Positions 21,242 through 34,355 of a stretch of DNA of 64,000 nt are shown here, one piece after another (positions within the stretch are counted from its first letter, which is position 1; every line of letters starts with the position of its first letter). A program made the position numbers and the translations under genes. Source of the DNA: Peromyscus leucopus. Lineage: Eukaryota > Chordata > Mammalia > Rodentia > Cricetidae. The stretch spans positions 142,313,319-142,377,318 of the forward strand of contig NC_051063.1 in the NCBI RefSeq assembly GCF_004664715.2. The letters run 5' to 3'. Under the pieces are notes generated by a model. It had not been told where the DNA came from and made no database searches. It was given only the letters and a program-made list of their open reading frames with translations.

Positions 21242-22895
21242 GCCTTCAGGCTGCCTCAGAAGCCACAGAGTGATGGCTCTGGGGACGCTCTCCAGGGCTA
21301 GACATGGCAGTGGGAGATGACTGGAAAATGTGTGAGCTCTCCTCAGAGATCATCAAAGAGAAGGAGATGGGTCTGGAAGACATCCAGTAGGCAAGACTAT
21401 TCTGAATTAAGTCATCAGAGGGGAAAAGTGAGCCTATGAGAAACATGGCATAACTGTTTTATTTGTAGATGATGAGGCTTCGTGCTCAGTTCCTGTGTCA
21501 CAGTGTTGAACAAGAAAAGTACTGGAACATCTACTTTTCCTCCACATTATTGACTGATGAAATCACTCACATTTATTGACTGCCGTACATTAAGCTGACC
21601 ACTGGACTGCATATCCATCAGACCATATTTACTGACAACCTGAGTGAGGTAGCTAATAAGGAAATGCTGCAAGGAAATGTAACCAAGCTATGTAGTGAGG
21701 TCAGGCTTGGCCCTGCCCACAAGTTTCTCCACAATGTGTGAAACCATGGTTTTTCAGGCTGTTCCCTGCCCTTAGAGGCTCCATTTTACAAGGAGCTTTG
21801 GGTTCTGGTTTGAGATTGAAGGATGACCCTGCATCCTAGAAGAACAACACCCTGTGCCTGGGACTACTCACAAATCACAAATTGATGCATAACTTACTCC
21901 TTGAAACAAGAATGACATCCCATAAATTCATCAAAGGAAAATGGGGCCATGTGAGCAGCGAGCATATTTGAATCACAGCAGGAAAAGCAGGCCTGAGAAC
22001 TTATCCACCACACTGGACTGAAGAAAGAGTGTCATTCCTTTACCCAGACCCCATAAAGAGGACACATAGCATTATGATGTCATCTGCCATACACATGTCA
22101 AGGGACCAAGAGGCAGAGAACTCTCTACCGTTCCTGAACTTGAGCTCAGCTTGGTTTCTACGGTCCTCCCAGCCCACGGTACCACTTTCAAGCTATCTGC
22201 ACCTGCCTTCTGGTCATCAGCTCACTTAATTATCTGGAACAGGTCCTGTCCTTTGTCTCTATGGCTTCCACAGTGGCATGACTCGCTTTTGCAGCTCACC
22301 TCACCTCTGAGGCCCCACTGCAATGTGTGACTCTGCAGTTTGACTCTGCCCAGCAGGCCTCCCACAAGGTTTTCTGTCCAGAAGACTTCCCACAAAGGTT
22401 AACTTCTGCACCCAACAGAGATACCCAGTGACCCCCCTTACCTGTTTTTTAATATAGCTGATGAATGCTATTATCTTTCCTAATACCTGAGAGTCTAATT
22501 GAGAAAAAAAGGTCATATAAATAAACACACACAGACACACAGACACACGTGGGGAAATTCACATTAATGTGTGACAAAGTGATAGTGATTAGCAGGAAGC
22601 AGTTGAAGAGAGCTGGGTGAACAGGTTGGTCAATATATATACCCATCCAAACTGAGACCCTCGAAAAGAGCACAGGTAACATGGGGGCATGTGTCCAGCT
22701 AGGAGACTCCTCTCAGGAATAGCTAGGGAAGGTTTGACACACGGAATGTCCAGCATCTGTCATTAGATGTGTAGCTTCCCACATAATCACCTATGCATGT
22801 CAAGGCTGAGTTATGTCTTTTCATGATTTCTGTCTTTCCTTAGACACATTCACCTTTTCAAGGTCCTTTCAGCGGTGCATAAACTCACAAACATG

Positions 22896-22898
<3 letters not shown>
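21242..22898. other. Single-copy DNA, nothing recognised
   Basis: About 1.6 kb with no recognisable exon or transposon. A short CA/GACA run lies at about 22525-22547. A segment at 21690-21870 could be an old MaLR-type LTR, but I cannot support that. Confidence 0.45.

Positions 22899-22943
<45 letters not shown>
22899..22943. repeat. (CA)n microsatellite
   Basis: About 22 perfect CA units. Confidence 0.98.
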
Positions 22944-22944
<1 letters not shown>

Positions 22945-25640
22945 TTTTGTAGTGCTTTGACATGACCAACAGTTAAGGCCCCCACATGGAAACCATTTCC
23001 TTGTGTGAGCCTGCAAGTGTTGTCTTTTACTTCAAGGATCATGGGAACTGGGATGCGGTTGAGAGTCCTCACATAGCGGTGTGAGCTGTGTCCATACTCA
23101 GTGCCTAACTGTATGTTAATAAGACACATTGTGTGGATTTGACCGAATCTCTGGTTTCTTGTATGAAAATTAATCTTACCTTGAAGGATAATTAGTGCCA
23201 TTTCCCTGCAAGAACAAAATACCAGCACAAAGTGTACCTCAGGGAACAAATACGCATCACGCTTTCTTGAGATTGGTACACAGTGTGGGTCAGGTGGTTG
23301 ACGAAGCTGCGAGCCCCACTATGTCTGAAGGCCCAGACCTTACCTTATTCAGCTCTGGCCTTGCTGGCTAGAGAGCGGGAAAGTGTATTGCTGGAAGCCA
23401 CCCTTGGAAGACACATTCATAGCTGGCTCTTTGTAACTAAACATATAACCTTTGCAAAGGTAATTTAATGCTTCGTCTTCAAGAAGATACTGAGAATGCA
23501 GGGAGAAGGAGAAAGAAGATTAAAAAAAAAAAAGTCTCATGAATAAAGTCGAAGGCTACAGGCTAAGGTGGTTATTAAGTCCCAAGCTGTTTTTCCTCAC
23601 CACGGAAATAAAAACAATTATTGCCGAGATGTACTAAAATTAGAACACATTTGTCGTTTTTAAAGGCAGCTACAAGCACGTGTGGGCTCAGCAGTAAATG
23701 CAGAGGCAAAGAAAACAGCGGTGCCCTGGGGCTGCCCTCTCTGGGAGTGACATCTGAGAGGGAACAGAAAAAGCAGGGACAGAGTTAGTGCAGAAACTTC
23801 CTTGGTGGAAGAGACAAGTGATCTGAGAAGACCTGGAAGGTGGCCCAGGGCAGCTATTGTGTGCAAAGCACCTGAGAGGGATGGCAGGGCCTGCTAGGAA
23901 GATCCTGAGGTGGAACCTTCTGGAAGTCAGGGGTGTGCTCCCCAGATCTGTAGACTGTCAAGCAAGTGTGTGCCCCGCCCTGCTCTACAGCTGAGCCTTC
24001 GAAGACTTGCCTAAATGATCAGCTATTAGTGACCTGAAGCCTCTGCCGCATCTTGGCTGAAAGGGGGGAGGAAGTCAAATATAGGACATTGATAGAGTAT
24101 CTGAGCCAACTGGCTGAAGAACGCCTTTATTTCACATGAAAGTTTTTCCTTCTTTTGGCTCACATTTTCCTCAACTTATTTAGACATTAAGCCGGGGAAA
24201 TGTTTGACCAGTCTTCTTAATTACTGTGATAATTGCATTAATTTTCACTTTACGTTGCTAATGTAGGTTTGGCTTTGAATCTTATGCCTTATCCATTAGA
24301 TTGTTGTAATTGAAAACTGAGAAACAGCAAACTGGGTTATGACCCAATGAATTCTAACCATTTTAAACAATGTTGTGAAAAGCCGAAAATAAGATATGGG
24401 TGCGCATACACATACACATGTGTGTATAGTATAATATATAAAAACATATTACAAATTATATAATGTTTATATGTATTCAATCATAGACTTGAAGTAAAAA
24501 TAGAATTCTAAGGAGAAACATTTTCACACATTTCCAAGCACAAGTTTTAGAATTGCTCAAATGAGGAAATTAGTTTCCTGTCATGTAAATGTTTGACTAT
24601 ACCTCAAATAATTCAAAATTCCAATGTGAATGTGTGTTGTATTCTCTACACTCACCCCTAAAATTCTTATGCAGAGAGATGTGGGTTCTGAGAATTGAGA
24701 TGTCTTGAAGGTTTTATTATTGCCCTGTGTTTTGCTTCTAGGAAGGGTGAGTTCCAGCCAGGAGTACTGAGAGATAGATAGGTCTTTCCTGAAGTAGCCA
24801 CTCTTTGCAGGATCAAGTCCAACCACTCACTTTTAGTATGGCCCCTGTGGCAGAGCTGAGAAGGAACTGACCTTTCTTTTAAAACATTATTGTAAAATGG
24901 CTAGGGCTGCTTAGCCATAAGGCACTATAAAAATTTAAGATATTATTGTTCAAAGAACACAGTAAGAGCATTTGTGGCAAAGGCTGAGCCAAGTGTGGAG
25001 TCACAGCTGCTAAAGGAGACTCCGTCCATGAGGGTTTTAGTTGTCATCTGTCAACAGTGTTACAGGACATGGCTGTGGGGCACTCCAAATGGGGACTTCA
25101 CTCCTGCGTGGCTTTGGACCAGGAAAGTTGAAGTTTGAACTGAGATGCATCAAAGTGTCCATCATCCTCACAATGATTAAAGATGACAGGATGAATTCAT
25201 GAACTCAGCTACAGAACCCTGTGTTGTTAATTCGTGTGGGTAATTCTCTGAAACTGTGCTTTAATTCTTCGAAATGCTTGTTGATGAGGAGGCAAATGGT
25301 ACTATGAATGTGTCTTTATGGACATCTATAGGGTATGTCTACACATAGAAACCAGATCACATCCACTTTTTGTCTAACTCAGGGTCAAAACACTAAGGAA
25401 ATGGAAGTCTATGCCTGGATTTTCAGCATCTTTCCATTCCTACATTAAATACTTATGAACATCTTCTGTCTGTGGCCTTGGGCTGCCTTCCAGAGATAAA
25501 ACTGTTCATCTAGCAAGCATGGTGCCTGCATGAAGTCTTCGATCAAATCAGCACACCAAAAAAGTATAAAATCCTAATTGACCCAGGGGCTATGAGTCAA
25601 AGCTATGAGTGCCTAGTGCAAAGATTTGGTCAAGGAAAGA
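22944..25640. other. Single-copy DNA, nothing recognised
   Basis: About 2.7 kb free of recognised transposons. 24130-24360 is AT-rich with even composition. A short palindrome 'catacacatgtgtgtata' lies near 24411. A short A run lies at 23521-23533. Confidence 0.45.
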
Positions 25641-25797
25641 TTTCTTTTTTCTTTCTTTCTTTTTTTTTTTTTTTTTTTTTTTGGTTTTTCTAGACAGGGT
25701 TTCTCTGTGTAGCTTTGTGACTTTCCTGGAACTCACTTGGTAGCCCAGGCTGGCCAAGAACTCACAGAGATCCACCTGCCTCTGCCTCCCGAGTGCT
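25641..25797 (-). mobile_element. B1 SINE, 5'-truncated, minus strand
   Basis: Begins with the T-rich reverse of the tail (25641-25682), then 'gacagggtttctctgtgtag', 'ggctggccaagaactcacag' and 'tgcctctgcctcccgagtg'. It stops before the reverse of the 'gccgggcggtggtggcgcac' start, so about 35 bp of the 5' end is missing. Confidence 0.92.
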
Positions 25798-27120
25798 TCT
25801 TAAGCAGTACTAATACCTTATATAAGAGAGGATCCTGGGGGCCAAATGTGAGAAAAGCATATGACATGCATTTCCCAGAATGGCATCATTTGTACAATTC
25901 ATTAAATGTATTTCAGAAGACTAATCACTACATACAATGTCTTGTTCCAAGCTCTTACATGCACATTTCTCTTTCCTTCAGTCATGCTTGACAGATGCAA
26001 TCTATTATTTTTTTTTTATTTTTCAAGAGAGAAAGATGAGGCAGGGAGAGCCTACAAGACCCTCAAAGTGAAGTCTAGCTTTGAATGAATAAAGCTGAGA
26101 TCAGCTTCCCTAAACTCTGCAGTGCTTCCAAATGTCCCAGAACATAAAAGTATAGTCATCAAACAGAAGCAACATGGGCCTGTTCCAGAACATCGTTCAG
26201 GACAGCTGTTGTCCCTGGGTTGCCTTAGCATCCCATGATATTTCACCTGTCCCCAAATCTCATCTTCACACAGGGTTTGCTGCCAGTGGGAAGCCGGGGA
26301 GGTCAGAGAGCAGAATGCTGGTTCTTAGCTTCTTTCCCTTTCCCATAAGTCATTGCTTCCCTGGGGGCTCATTAGTCAAAGCAAATCACATAGCCACGGC
26401 TGACTCACGAGTTAAATTCTTCACATGGTTAGTGAGGAGAAGAGAACTGGACACATTATCAGGCACCTATGACATCTGCTACTGCTGGCCAAGTGGAGAG
26501 AGAAAAAAGATCTGAATATGAGCATTATGTGCACTGACGTTGAGAACAGCCAGAGTGTGAAAAGGATCGTGAAAGCAAGACAGAAAGTAAGTTTGGAGTG
26601 ATGGGAAGTGTCAGATGCCACCGGGTTCATTTGACTATGTTTAGGACTTCTAGTAAAGATTCTGCGAATCTGCACTCTGTGTCTGACCCCGCCCTAGTTC
26701 CTTTCTCCAACACAGCACCTAATCCTTGCCAAAGTAACTCTATATCTTGTAAATCTAAGACCTCATGAACTATAAATCCATTCTTTGGGCTTAACATATC
26801 ATTCAGAAGAAAAGCAAAGAAGGTAAAAAGGCAATGCCTAAGAAACTGATTACACTTCCCTGCCACCTTTACATATGCTTACTGAAAAAGCGCTTTCTAA
26901 CCTGGGTAGACCAGTTGTCTAAACACGACACTTAGGTGTGCATACATCTATGTATGTGCGCACAAACATAAATGCAAGTAAGATGTAGGTGTCTAATCCT
27001 CATTTTTACATTCATAAAATTTTACTTAGTTACTTTGTTCCCTCTAAATCACTGATGTCAAGGGCTTTAATTTCTAGTACTGGACCAAGAGATGTTATTG
27101 AAATCTAGAAAAGTCAGAGG
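25798..27120. other. Single-copy DNA, nothing recognised
   Basis: No exon or repeat recognised. Frames at 26174-26515 (+, 113 codons) and on the opposite strand overlap and have no recognisable domain. Confidence 0.45.
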
Positions 27121-27648
27121 TGTGGTGGTATTGTGTTCCCCAAAATATTGTGTACTCTAATAAATTTATCTGGGGTCAGAGAACAGACAGCCACTAAATA
27201 CAAAAGCTAGAAAATGGTGGCACTCACACCTTTAATCCTAGCATTCCAGAGATAGAAATCCCTCTGGATCTTTGTGAGTTCAAGGCCACATTGGAAATAG
27301 CCAAGCATGGTGACACACACCTTTAATCCCAGAAAGCCAGCCTTTAATCCCAGGGAGTGGTGGTAGAAAGCAAAAAGATATATAAGGCGTGAGGACCAGA
27401 AACTAGAAGCATTTGGCTGGTTAAGCATTTGGCCTGGTTAAGCTTCAGGCTTTTGAGCAGTAATTCAGCTGAGACCCATTCCGGATGAGGACTCAGAAGC
27501 CTCCAGTCTGAGGAGACAAGACCAGCTGAGGATCTGGCGAGGTGAGATAGCTGTGGCTTGTTCTGTCTCTCTGATCTACCAGCATGGACCCCAATAACTC
27601 GCCTCGGGTTTGATTTTATTAATAAGAACTTTTAAGATTCCTGCTACA
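27121..27648 (+). mobile_element. Solo LTR (same family as 20750-21235), plus strand
   Basis: A 528-bp block from TGTGGTGGTATTGTG to CCTGCTACA, flanked by cagagg at 27115-27120 and 27649-27654, a perfect 6-bp target duplication. Contains two B1-like modules ('cactcacacctttaatccta', 'cacacacctttaatccc'), a TATA-like tatataa (27379-27385), and a short tandem duplication of 'gcatttggctggttaa' near 27409-27442 that partly explains why it is longer than its partner. No internal genes. Confidence 0.94.
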
Positions 27649-27654
27649 CAGAGG

Positions 27655-30494
27655 ACTGCTGAGTCATAGGCACTTGCTCTGCCTACAGAAGGCTCTGCTA
27701 AGAAGGGGAAAGAAGAAGTGCAAACCGTCTTACTGGACTCCTCAGCATGCTGCAAAGTTGTGAAGAGCTAGCCTGCTCCTGCCTAGACTTCAGGAAGGTC
27801 GCTCACCACATCTGATTTGCCGTCTCCCTCTGCCCCTCCCCACACCTGTTTGCTTCCTAATGATGAAAGCATGCTCACTCTCTCACTTTGGTTCCTGGGC
27901 TTTATCCTAAGGCATTAACAAGCCCCCTGCTTGTTTTGATGCTGGAGTTTCTGATGCATACACTCGTGCAGGGAATGGCAGTTATTCCACCACTGAGACC
28001 TGGAAAACAGGGCTCATCCTGCACCTTCTGTTGCAGATGCAGCCTGGTTTCAGGAAGGTTGGAACATGAAGAATTCTTGGGACTGCCTCAATCCAGTGTT
28101 CTTTAAGTTCTTGCATTGGGTACCGGTTTGTATACCACATACTCAGCTCATTTAATCTTTCTTACAAGTCAAGTAGATGCATCTCTATGTCTACACTGTA
28201 AAAGATATAATTGTTCCTATCATGAAGCTTGGTACAAACTTTCCATCTGACCCCTGATCCGGTCAGATGTCAAACAATGCAATACACAGCTGAGGGTAGA
28301 GAGCAATGACAGCAATGTCCAGGTGAAAAGTGAAAGTCAGAGCTACTGAGCAGTGTCCAAATGGCCAAATTGAGATTATCAGTCAACATTGTTTCACTCA
28401 AGCTATTGTAGATTCAAATCCAGACCTGTGTTTATGCATAATTTCCATTCTATATATTGGGACAGGATTTTTAAATCTTCCAGGTAGGACAATTGAACAG
28501 GCCATTGTGGTTGATTTACCGTGACCTTTGGTAAAACCCCAAAACCATGATCCCCAGAAAGGCTCTATGCTCAGAGATGCATAACCAGATTTTACCCAGG
28601 TGCAGGCTCCCTCCATTTCACCTCTGTCACACCTTCTTAGCAAGGCATTCTTTGCCTCAGTAGATGTGCCCCTCCCTCCGGTTCAAGTGCAGAGATGTTA
28701 CAGAGACTTATTGGATGCAGGGTTCCCTCTCCAAGTCCACTGACAGCTGCTGATGCTGCACAAGTCCAGCTCAACACTCTTCCTATTAAATAAATACTTA
28801 CCTGGTAGTTAATCTGTGTTTTTCCCAGAGACCCTTGCATGAAATTGCCTATTAAGCCCAGACAGGTAGAAAAATAAAGTAGATATACTTTTTCTCTTCT
28901 AGACTCCCACATAACCCTGAGAAGTTCAATCTAACATCCAAACTCAAACTTTTCAGTTCAAATTCCCTTTCCTTTCAAGTCAAATTTGACATTTTGATAC
29001 AAATAAAATAAAGGCTTAAAGATTATTCCAAAAGGATTTATTGAATAATTTGGACACCAAGCATGCTTTCTGGAAAACAGAGGTCAATGAGTTAAGTGTA
29101 AATGAATCCTGAACATATGGCTCACATTTCCCTTAATACACACGTGGGTTTCAAATTAAAGGACATGATGAGGAAGAAGCTTTCTCTGGCTGTGCCATGA
29201 CATGGAAACAAAGTGGTCCATGTGCCATCAATCCAAAGCATAGTCAAGTTTGCCCATCTTTTGGTGACAAAATCCTACAGACTAGGAAGTCAATGTTAAG
29301 GTTAGCGCAGACTGTCTTGAGGACATGAGAGGCACGAATTTCTAGAAGCCTTTTTCCTCCCAGAGATTGAACTTTTCATAAGCAACACAATTATTTCATT
29401 TTACTTAAAAAGAGAGGTGGCGGGGGAATTCTCTCAAAATGTCCTGACTCGGTTTCCCATGGAATATTAAAAGCATACTGTAGGCACAGACTTCAGTTTG
29501 CAGGTTTAACCCCAGGGAGAGAAAATTACGGTTCCCTCCATTTATCCATGAACCCTGCAGCTGGCAAAGGCTGTACTCTGTTAGTAATTACACCGAACAG
29601 ATGAGGGACTTTTTAATTTTTTTTTATTTTGACCTGCAGTTAAACAAAATTTGCTTGTTTTATTTTTGGTTAAAAATGATGAGGCAGCAGCGACCCCGGT
29701 TTCACCCCAGAGCTGTTGATTTTTCCCCCTCCTTCCTAATTTGTTTCAGACTACGAGTGCATGGAGTTTCATTTTAGTGGGAAACGTTCGCTGCCAAGAC
29801 CTTCAGGGGTTTTATCTGCAGTTTATTTTGTTAACTACAAGTTTAAGATTGTTGTGAGCGTCCCTCCTCCTCTTCCTCCTCCTCCTCAGTTTTTCTTCCA
29901 AATTTTCCAACAAGAAAGTTTGTCTTTGGCTTTGAGAAAACATATGTAAGGCAGAAGAGAAGGAAAGATGACTTTTGGGGAATCCAAAAATCAGGGAAGG
30001 GATAAAACTTAAGTGGCAGAGATGAAGAGAAGGAAAAAAAAAAAAAAAAAAAAAAAACAGTACAGCTGAATCCGCTGCCGTGAAGGCTTAGTGAGCCGTC
30101 CTCTCTCCACTCCCACCCTCCCCTTGTAATTCAGATTTAACACTAATAAAAGAGGGGAACTAAAGATAATTGGCTAGAATCAAGCATTGAATATCAGGCA
30201 TTTCGCAGGATGACCCAGCGAGGCAAACGCAGCTGAGTGCATTTTAACTTATGAGTCCAGAACAAAAAACAATGGTTCATGAGGTGGGAAGAATGTGCTT
30301 CGACACCCTGTTGCCCTCGCTGGTATTTATAAAGTTTTGGCAAAATTTCATAACAAATTTCAAAATAATGTGGAAGTGGCCTGTTTCCGGTTTCTGCCAT
30401 GCACCATGCCTGTCATGGGGATGTTGCGGTCAGGGAAAGTGGCCAAGGATTTGCCTGGCAACAGAAATGGAACAGGCCGGCTGCTACTAATCCT
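27655..30494. other. Transposon-poor single-copy DNA
   Basis: No rodent SINE, LINE or LTR recognised. It includes an A24 run (30034-30057) and a (CCT)n patch (29865-29887). The part 29300-30200 has even, AT-rich composition with TAAT-containing words and pyrimidine blocks, the look of conserved noncoding DNA, but this is inference only. Confidence 0.45.
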
Positions 30495-30672
30495 CACGTT
30501 TGTACAGTGCTTTTTTTTTCTCCTTGGTGTTTCAAAGAACCTACGCATAGACCCTAGCCTTCAATCCCTACAAGAAGCCGTGGGAGAGCAGGCTGATTCG
30601 CTTTTGCAGATGATGGAGCCAAGATCGGGAGAGGTGATGGACTTGATCAAGGGCACAGACTGAGTAAGAATT
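30495..30672 (+). mobile_element. MIR-type SINE relic
   Basis: 'aatcctcacgtttgtacagt', 'ttcaatccctacaagaagcc', 'ttttgcagatgatggagcc', then 'gatcaagggcacagac' follow the order of mammalian MIR ('catttaatcctcacaac...', 'ttttacagatgaggaaac...', 'caaggtcacacagc'). Very diverged, as expected for MIR in a rodent. An open frame of 122 codons ends inside it and is rejected as coding. Confidence 0.6.
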
Positions 30673-31594
30673 ACCGTAGAAAATTAAACCCACTTTCCCG
30701 ACTTAAACCAAAGAACTATCCATTAGCAGTCTATTGTGGGATAAGGACACTAAAGCCTTTTATTGGCTCTCTTTCTCCTCCTCTTCCATTCTCTATAGGG
30801 CTTCTGCTGTCCATCCCTACAATTACCCAGAAACCTGAGGTTTCTCTCAAAAGGACTGAAGAGGAGTATGGAACTCCACTGGGTATACATGGCTGATTTG
30901 TCCAAGCCTGACATACCTTTCCATAGAAATGCTAGCTCTCTCAGTTCACTCACCCAGATATTTAAATATCTTAGGCCACTGGGAAATGCTCAGTCAATGT
31001 GATGGCATCTTTGGCATCTCTGAAATACAAGATCAGTTGGCTAATCTATAAGATTTTGGGCAAACATTTATCTCTCCGACCCCATGCTATGTGTTTTTGC
31101 TGAGTTGAAAATATTCTCTGCACTTTGGGCACTGTATCTGAAGGGTACGCAGCATGTTGTCAAGAGTAAAAAGAAATACTTGGACTGTCCTCTTTAGATG
31201 TGTTATTTAATCCCATGCGATCTTAGCATCTTTGCTCTGGAGTTATCCATTTAATCTTTGGAGGACTGGTGTGAGGATGAAATTGGTCCACATGTATGTA
31301 TGTAAAGTATCAGTGTGTTCATTCTATTTTGCCCCAATCATTTCAACTCACTGATGCTCAGGGAGTTCATGCTCCACCTTTGCTTTTCCAAACATAATTC
31401 ATCTATACTTGTGCTTGCATGAGCAGCCTGTGATTGTATTAACTACGATGTAACTCACACAGAGGAGGGAAAAAGTACAAGGTTGTATGGTCTGTGGTAC
31501 AGACTTTCATCTCCAAAAAGCAAAAGATCCAGCCTACCAGTGATGAGGCGTGGTTAGGATGGGATGGCAATGGCCTGGACCTGGAGTAAGCATG
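30673..31594. other. Single-copy DNA, nothing recognised
   Basis: No exon or transposon recognised. Confidence 0.5.
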
Positions 31595-31725
31595 TGAAGC
31601 AGGCAACACTAAATTCCACCAATATACTATTTCATTTAATCCTCCCCATAACCAGGAGTGGAGAATTAAGCAATTATATAATTACACAGCAAATAGATCA
31701 ACCTAGATAGCCAAACTGAGTAATT
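31595..31725 (+). mobile_element. Possible MIR relic
   Basis: 'atttcatttaatcctcccca' with 'taaccagg', later 'aattacacagcaaatag', resembles the MIR core order with a deletion in the middle. Weak because of divergence. Confidence 0.42.
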
Positions 31726-34229
31726 AGGAGTGAAAACATTATTAACTGAGTTTGTAAATGAATCCTTCAGGTATTTATCTTAACTCTCTGTGTCTCTTTG
31801 TTCACTACAAATTATCAGCCTAGGATAATTTATTCGGTTAACTTAATTGGCACTAGGGCCCAACCAGATAATTCAAGCCTAAATTATTCACATTGTCTTT
31901 CAAATGATCTCAATGTTAAAACAAGATCCACAGTTCTCTTTGACTCTGTCTGTGGTGTTTCATCTACCACATGGCAATCTACGGCAGTACACCAGAAAAT
32001 TTTGAGTGTATGCTCTGCCTAGCTTGCCCCACTTAGGGACAGAAGCAAGGTGGGAAAAGGTCCTAGTTTTTCACATATCAGTGGACTTATTAGAGAAATA
32101 CACAGAGTGAGACGCAGGCTGAGGAGCTCCTACACAAAATTCTTGGAATGAGAATTATCTTCTGCTTTGGACTTTCTTATTTAGAAATATTTACCATATG
32201 CATGAAGAGATATCCTGGCCATGAGATACAAGTCTAAACATGAAATTCATTTCTGCTTCCTGCACACCGTATCCGCATGCTCTGAAAATAACCTTACACA
32301 GTATTTTTTCTCAAGTCTGTCTTTCACATGGGGGGTGGGGAGAATTTTCCATTTGTGTCGTCATGTTGATGCTCAAAATTTTTCAGATTTTTGAGCATTT
32401 CAGAGTTCACATTTTTGAAGCGCAGATACGTGGCCTGCAGTTTAGGAATTTCAGAGGGATTCGATCTAGGATTGCTCCAGAATCCATAAAATTGGAAGGC
32501 TTTAGTGAGACTAAGAACGCAGATAAACTGAGACTTTAGGCTCCTTGCAGGGCAAATGTGAGAATGAAGGAGCACTCTTCAAATATAAACAGACTTCTGT
32601 TTTATATGAATTTTCAAAGTTGAGTCTACTTTCAAAACTAGCCACCATAATACAATGGAGGAAAAGACAGGGTGGAACTAATGTTACAACAAAAACATCC
32701 ACCAGATTCATGACTCTCTCCCTGCAACCAAACTTAGTCACTGTGTTTAGATAATGTGCTCATGATTTACACTGGATCATGCAAAAGTAATATCAAAGTT
32801 CTCGTTAGTGTTCCTGTGAAGAGTGAGGAAACTTAGCAGGAGTAGTGATGCACTAGTAAATAAATTAAGGAGTGTGTATGTGTGTGCATGTGTGTATGTG
32901 TGCGAGTGTGTATGTTATTCTTCAAGAATTGAGTAGAAATGTAATCAGAGCTTGTCAATTAGGGAAAAAAACATACATTTTATACCCAAACACACTATTT
33001 TCATTCAGTCTTAGAACACACTGATTGATTTTTGAGTTAGATAATATTCTGGGCTTCAGTGAATGCTCTGCTCTTCCAAATTTGGGTTTCAACTCTGAGT
33101 ATATCTGTTGCAAACCCGCTCCTGGATTAAGTTTAAGGTATCACATGCCATTTGGAGTAAGCATCCTTTTTACTAGGGAGACAAGGCCATGCCTAGGAAG
33201 CCTGTACAGCAGATGAAACTGCTCCTAACATTAACATAAGATGGTAGGATGTGGAGCTCGACTTCCGCAACAGAAAGGCTATGTTTCTTCTCTTTCCCTA
33301 ATTGTATTTCTCTTACATACACCACACCACCAAAAGGTGAGCGTGAAAGAACTCCAGACCTACCTCTTCTAACTTGTTGTAAATTGGATCAGTTCAGCCA
33401 AATTTTCTCACAAGCACAGATGATATCATATTTGATTAGAAAGTGATTTTTCCTGGGCCTTACTGTAAAGAAAAAGGGGGTCCAGGATGACAGCATATTT
33501 TCACAGACCTGTGGTCTGTTATAATCAGAACTCCTTCTGGCTCCCTGATCAAATTTGTGGTTGCATATATCTTCTTTCATGTCTACAGATAGAGAAGATG
33601 AAAAAGGCCTACTTACTACAAATGGATTTTTTTCTATTTACACAATATATGAGTGTTTAAGTAGAAGGAAAAATAGTTTACCCACATTTGTAAGCAAGGC
33701 TCCAATTGTTCCAGTAATGGACTCACTACTTTAAATGTTGGCACATTCTCCTTTCGCTTCAAAATTAATTACAGAACATACTCGAATGTGTACACTCTGC
33801 CGCTGTGTACATAGAGTGGGCATGTGAAGAAATCACTTGACCGTCTCAGGCAGAAAAATACTTTATTGAAAACATACAATTGATTAAGGGAAAGTAGAGA
33901 ATTCTGTTTGAATTATTAAGAGAATTGTGGACTGTTAACTTCTTTTTTGTATGAATAGAGCCGTGTTCTAAATAATTGATGTCTCCTTATGATCAAGATT
34001 TTTTTTTCCTTTGCTCCTATGTACTTTAGAGATGATTATAGAATCAGAACCTGCAATGTGTTACCATGAAAATGGAGGGCTTTATGAATTATATAATGCC
34101 CATTATTATTTTCCCCTTTCAGTAACATAGGTTCTTTCCCATCCTTCAAATTCAGACTGAGGGACCCCCAGTTACACCCTTCCTCCATCCCTCCGTACCG
34201 CTATGTATGTGAGTGTTTGAGTGTTTTGT
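31726..34229. other. Transposon-poor single-copy DNA
   Basis: About 2.5 kb with no recognised rodent transposon. It holds an imperfect TG repeat at 32872-32914. 33640-34110 is AT-rich and even in composition (for example 'aaaattaattacagaac'). Confidence 0.45.
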
Positions 34230-34296
34230 GCATCTGTCTATGCCTGTCTGTCTGTCTCTGTCTGTCTACCTCTCTCTGTGTGTCTCTGTCTCCCTC

Positions 34297-34353
<57 letters not shown>
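34230..34353. repeat. (CTGT)n/(TC)n grading into (TG)n microsatellite
   Basis: CTGT and TCTC units from about 34230 lead to about 27 perfect TG units at 34299-34353. Confidence 0.96.

Positions 34354-34355
<2 letters not shown>

Noticed and set aside
21690..21870. Possible MaLR-type LTR ('cttggccctgcccacaag')
   Set aside because: I could not find both ends or a target duplication, and the similarity is too vague.
28135..28230. MIR-like phrase 'ctcatttaatctttcttac'
   Set aside because: Only one short landmark matches; the following 'acagatgag' and 'aaggtcacac' landmarks are missing.
30295..30663. 122-codon open frame on the plus strand
   Set aside because: Its last third runs through a MIR relic and a T-rich tract; no domain, and several other frames are open in the same DNA.
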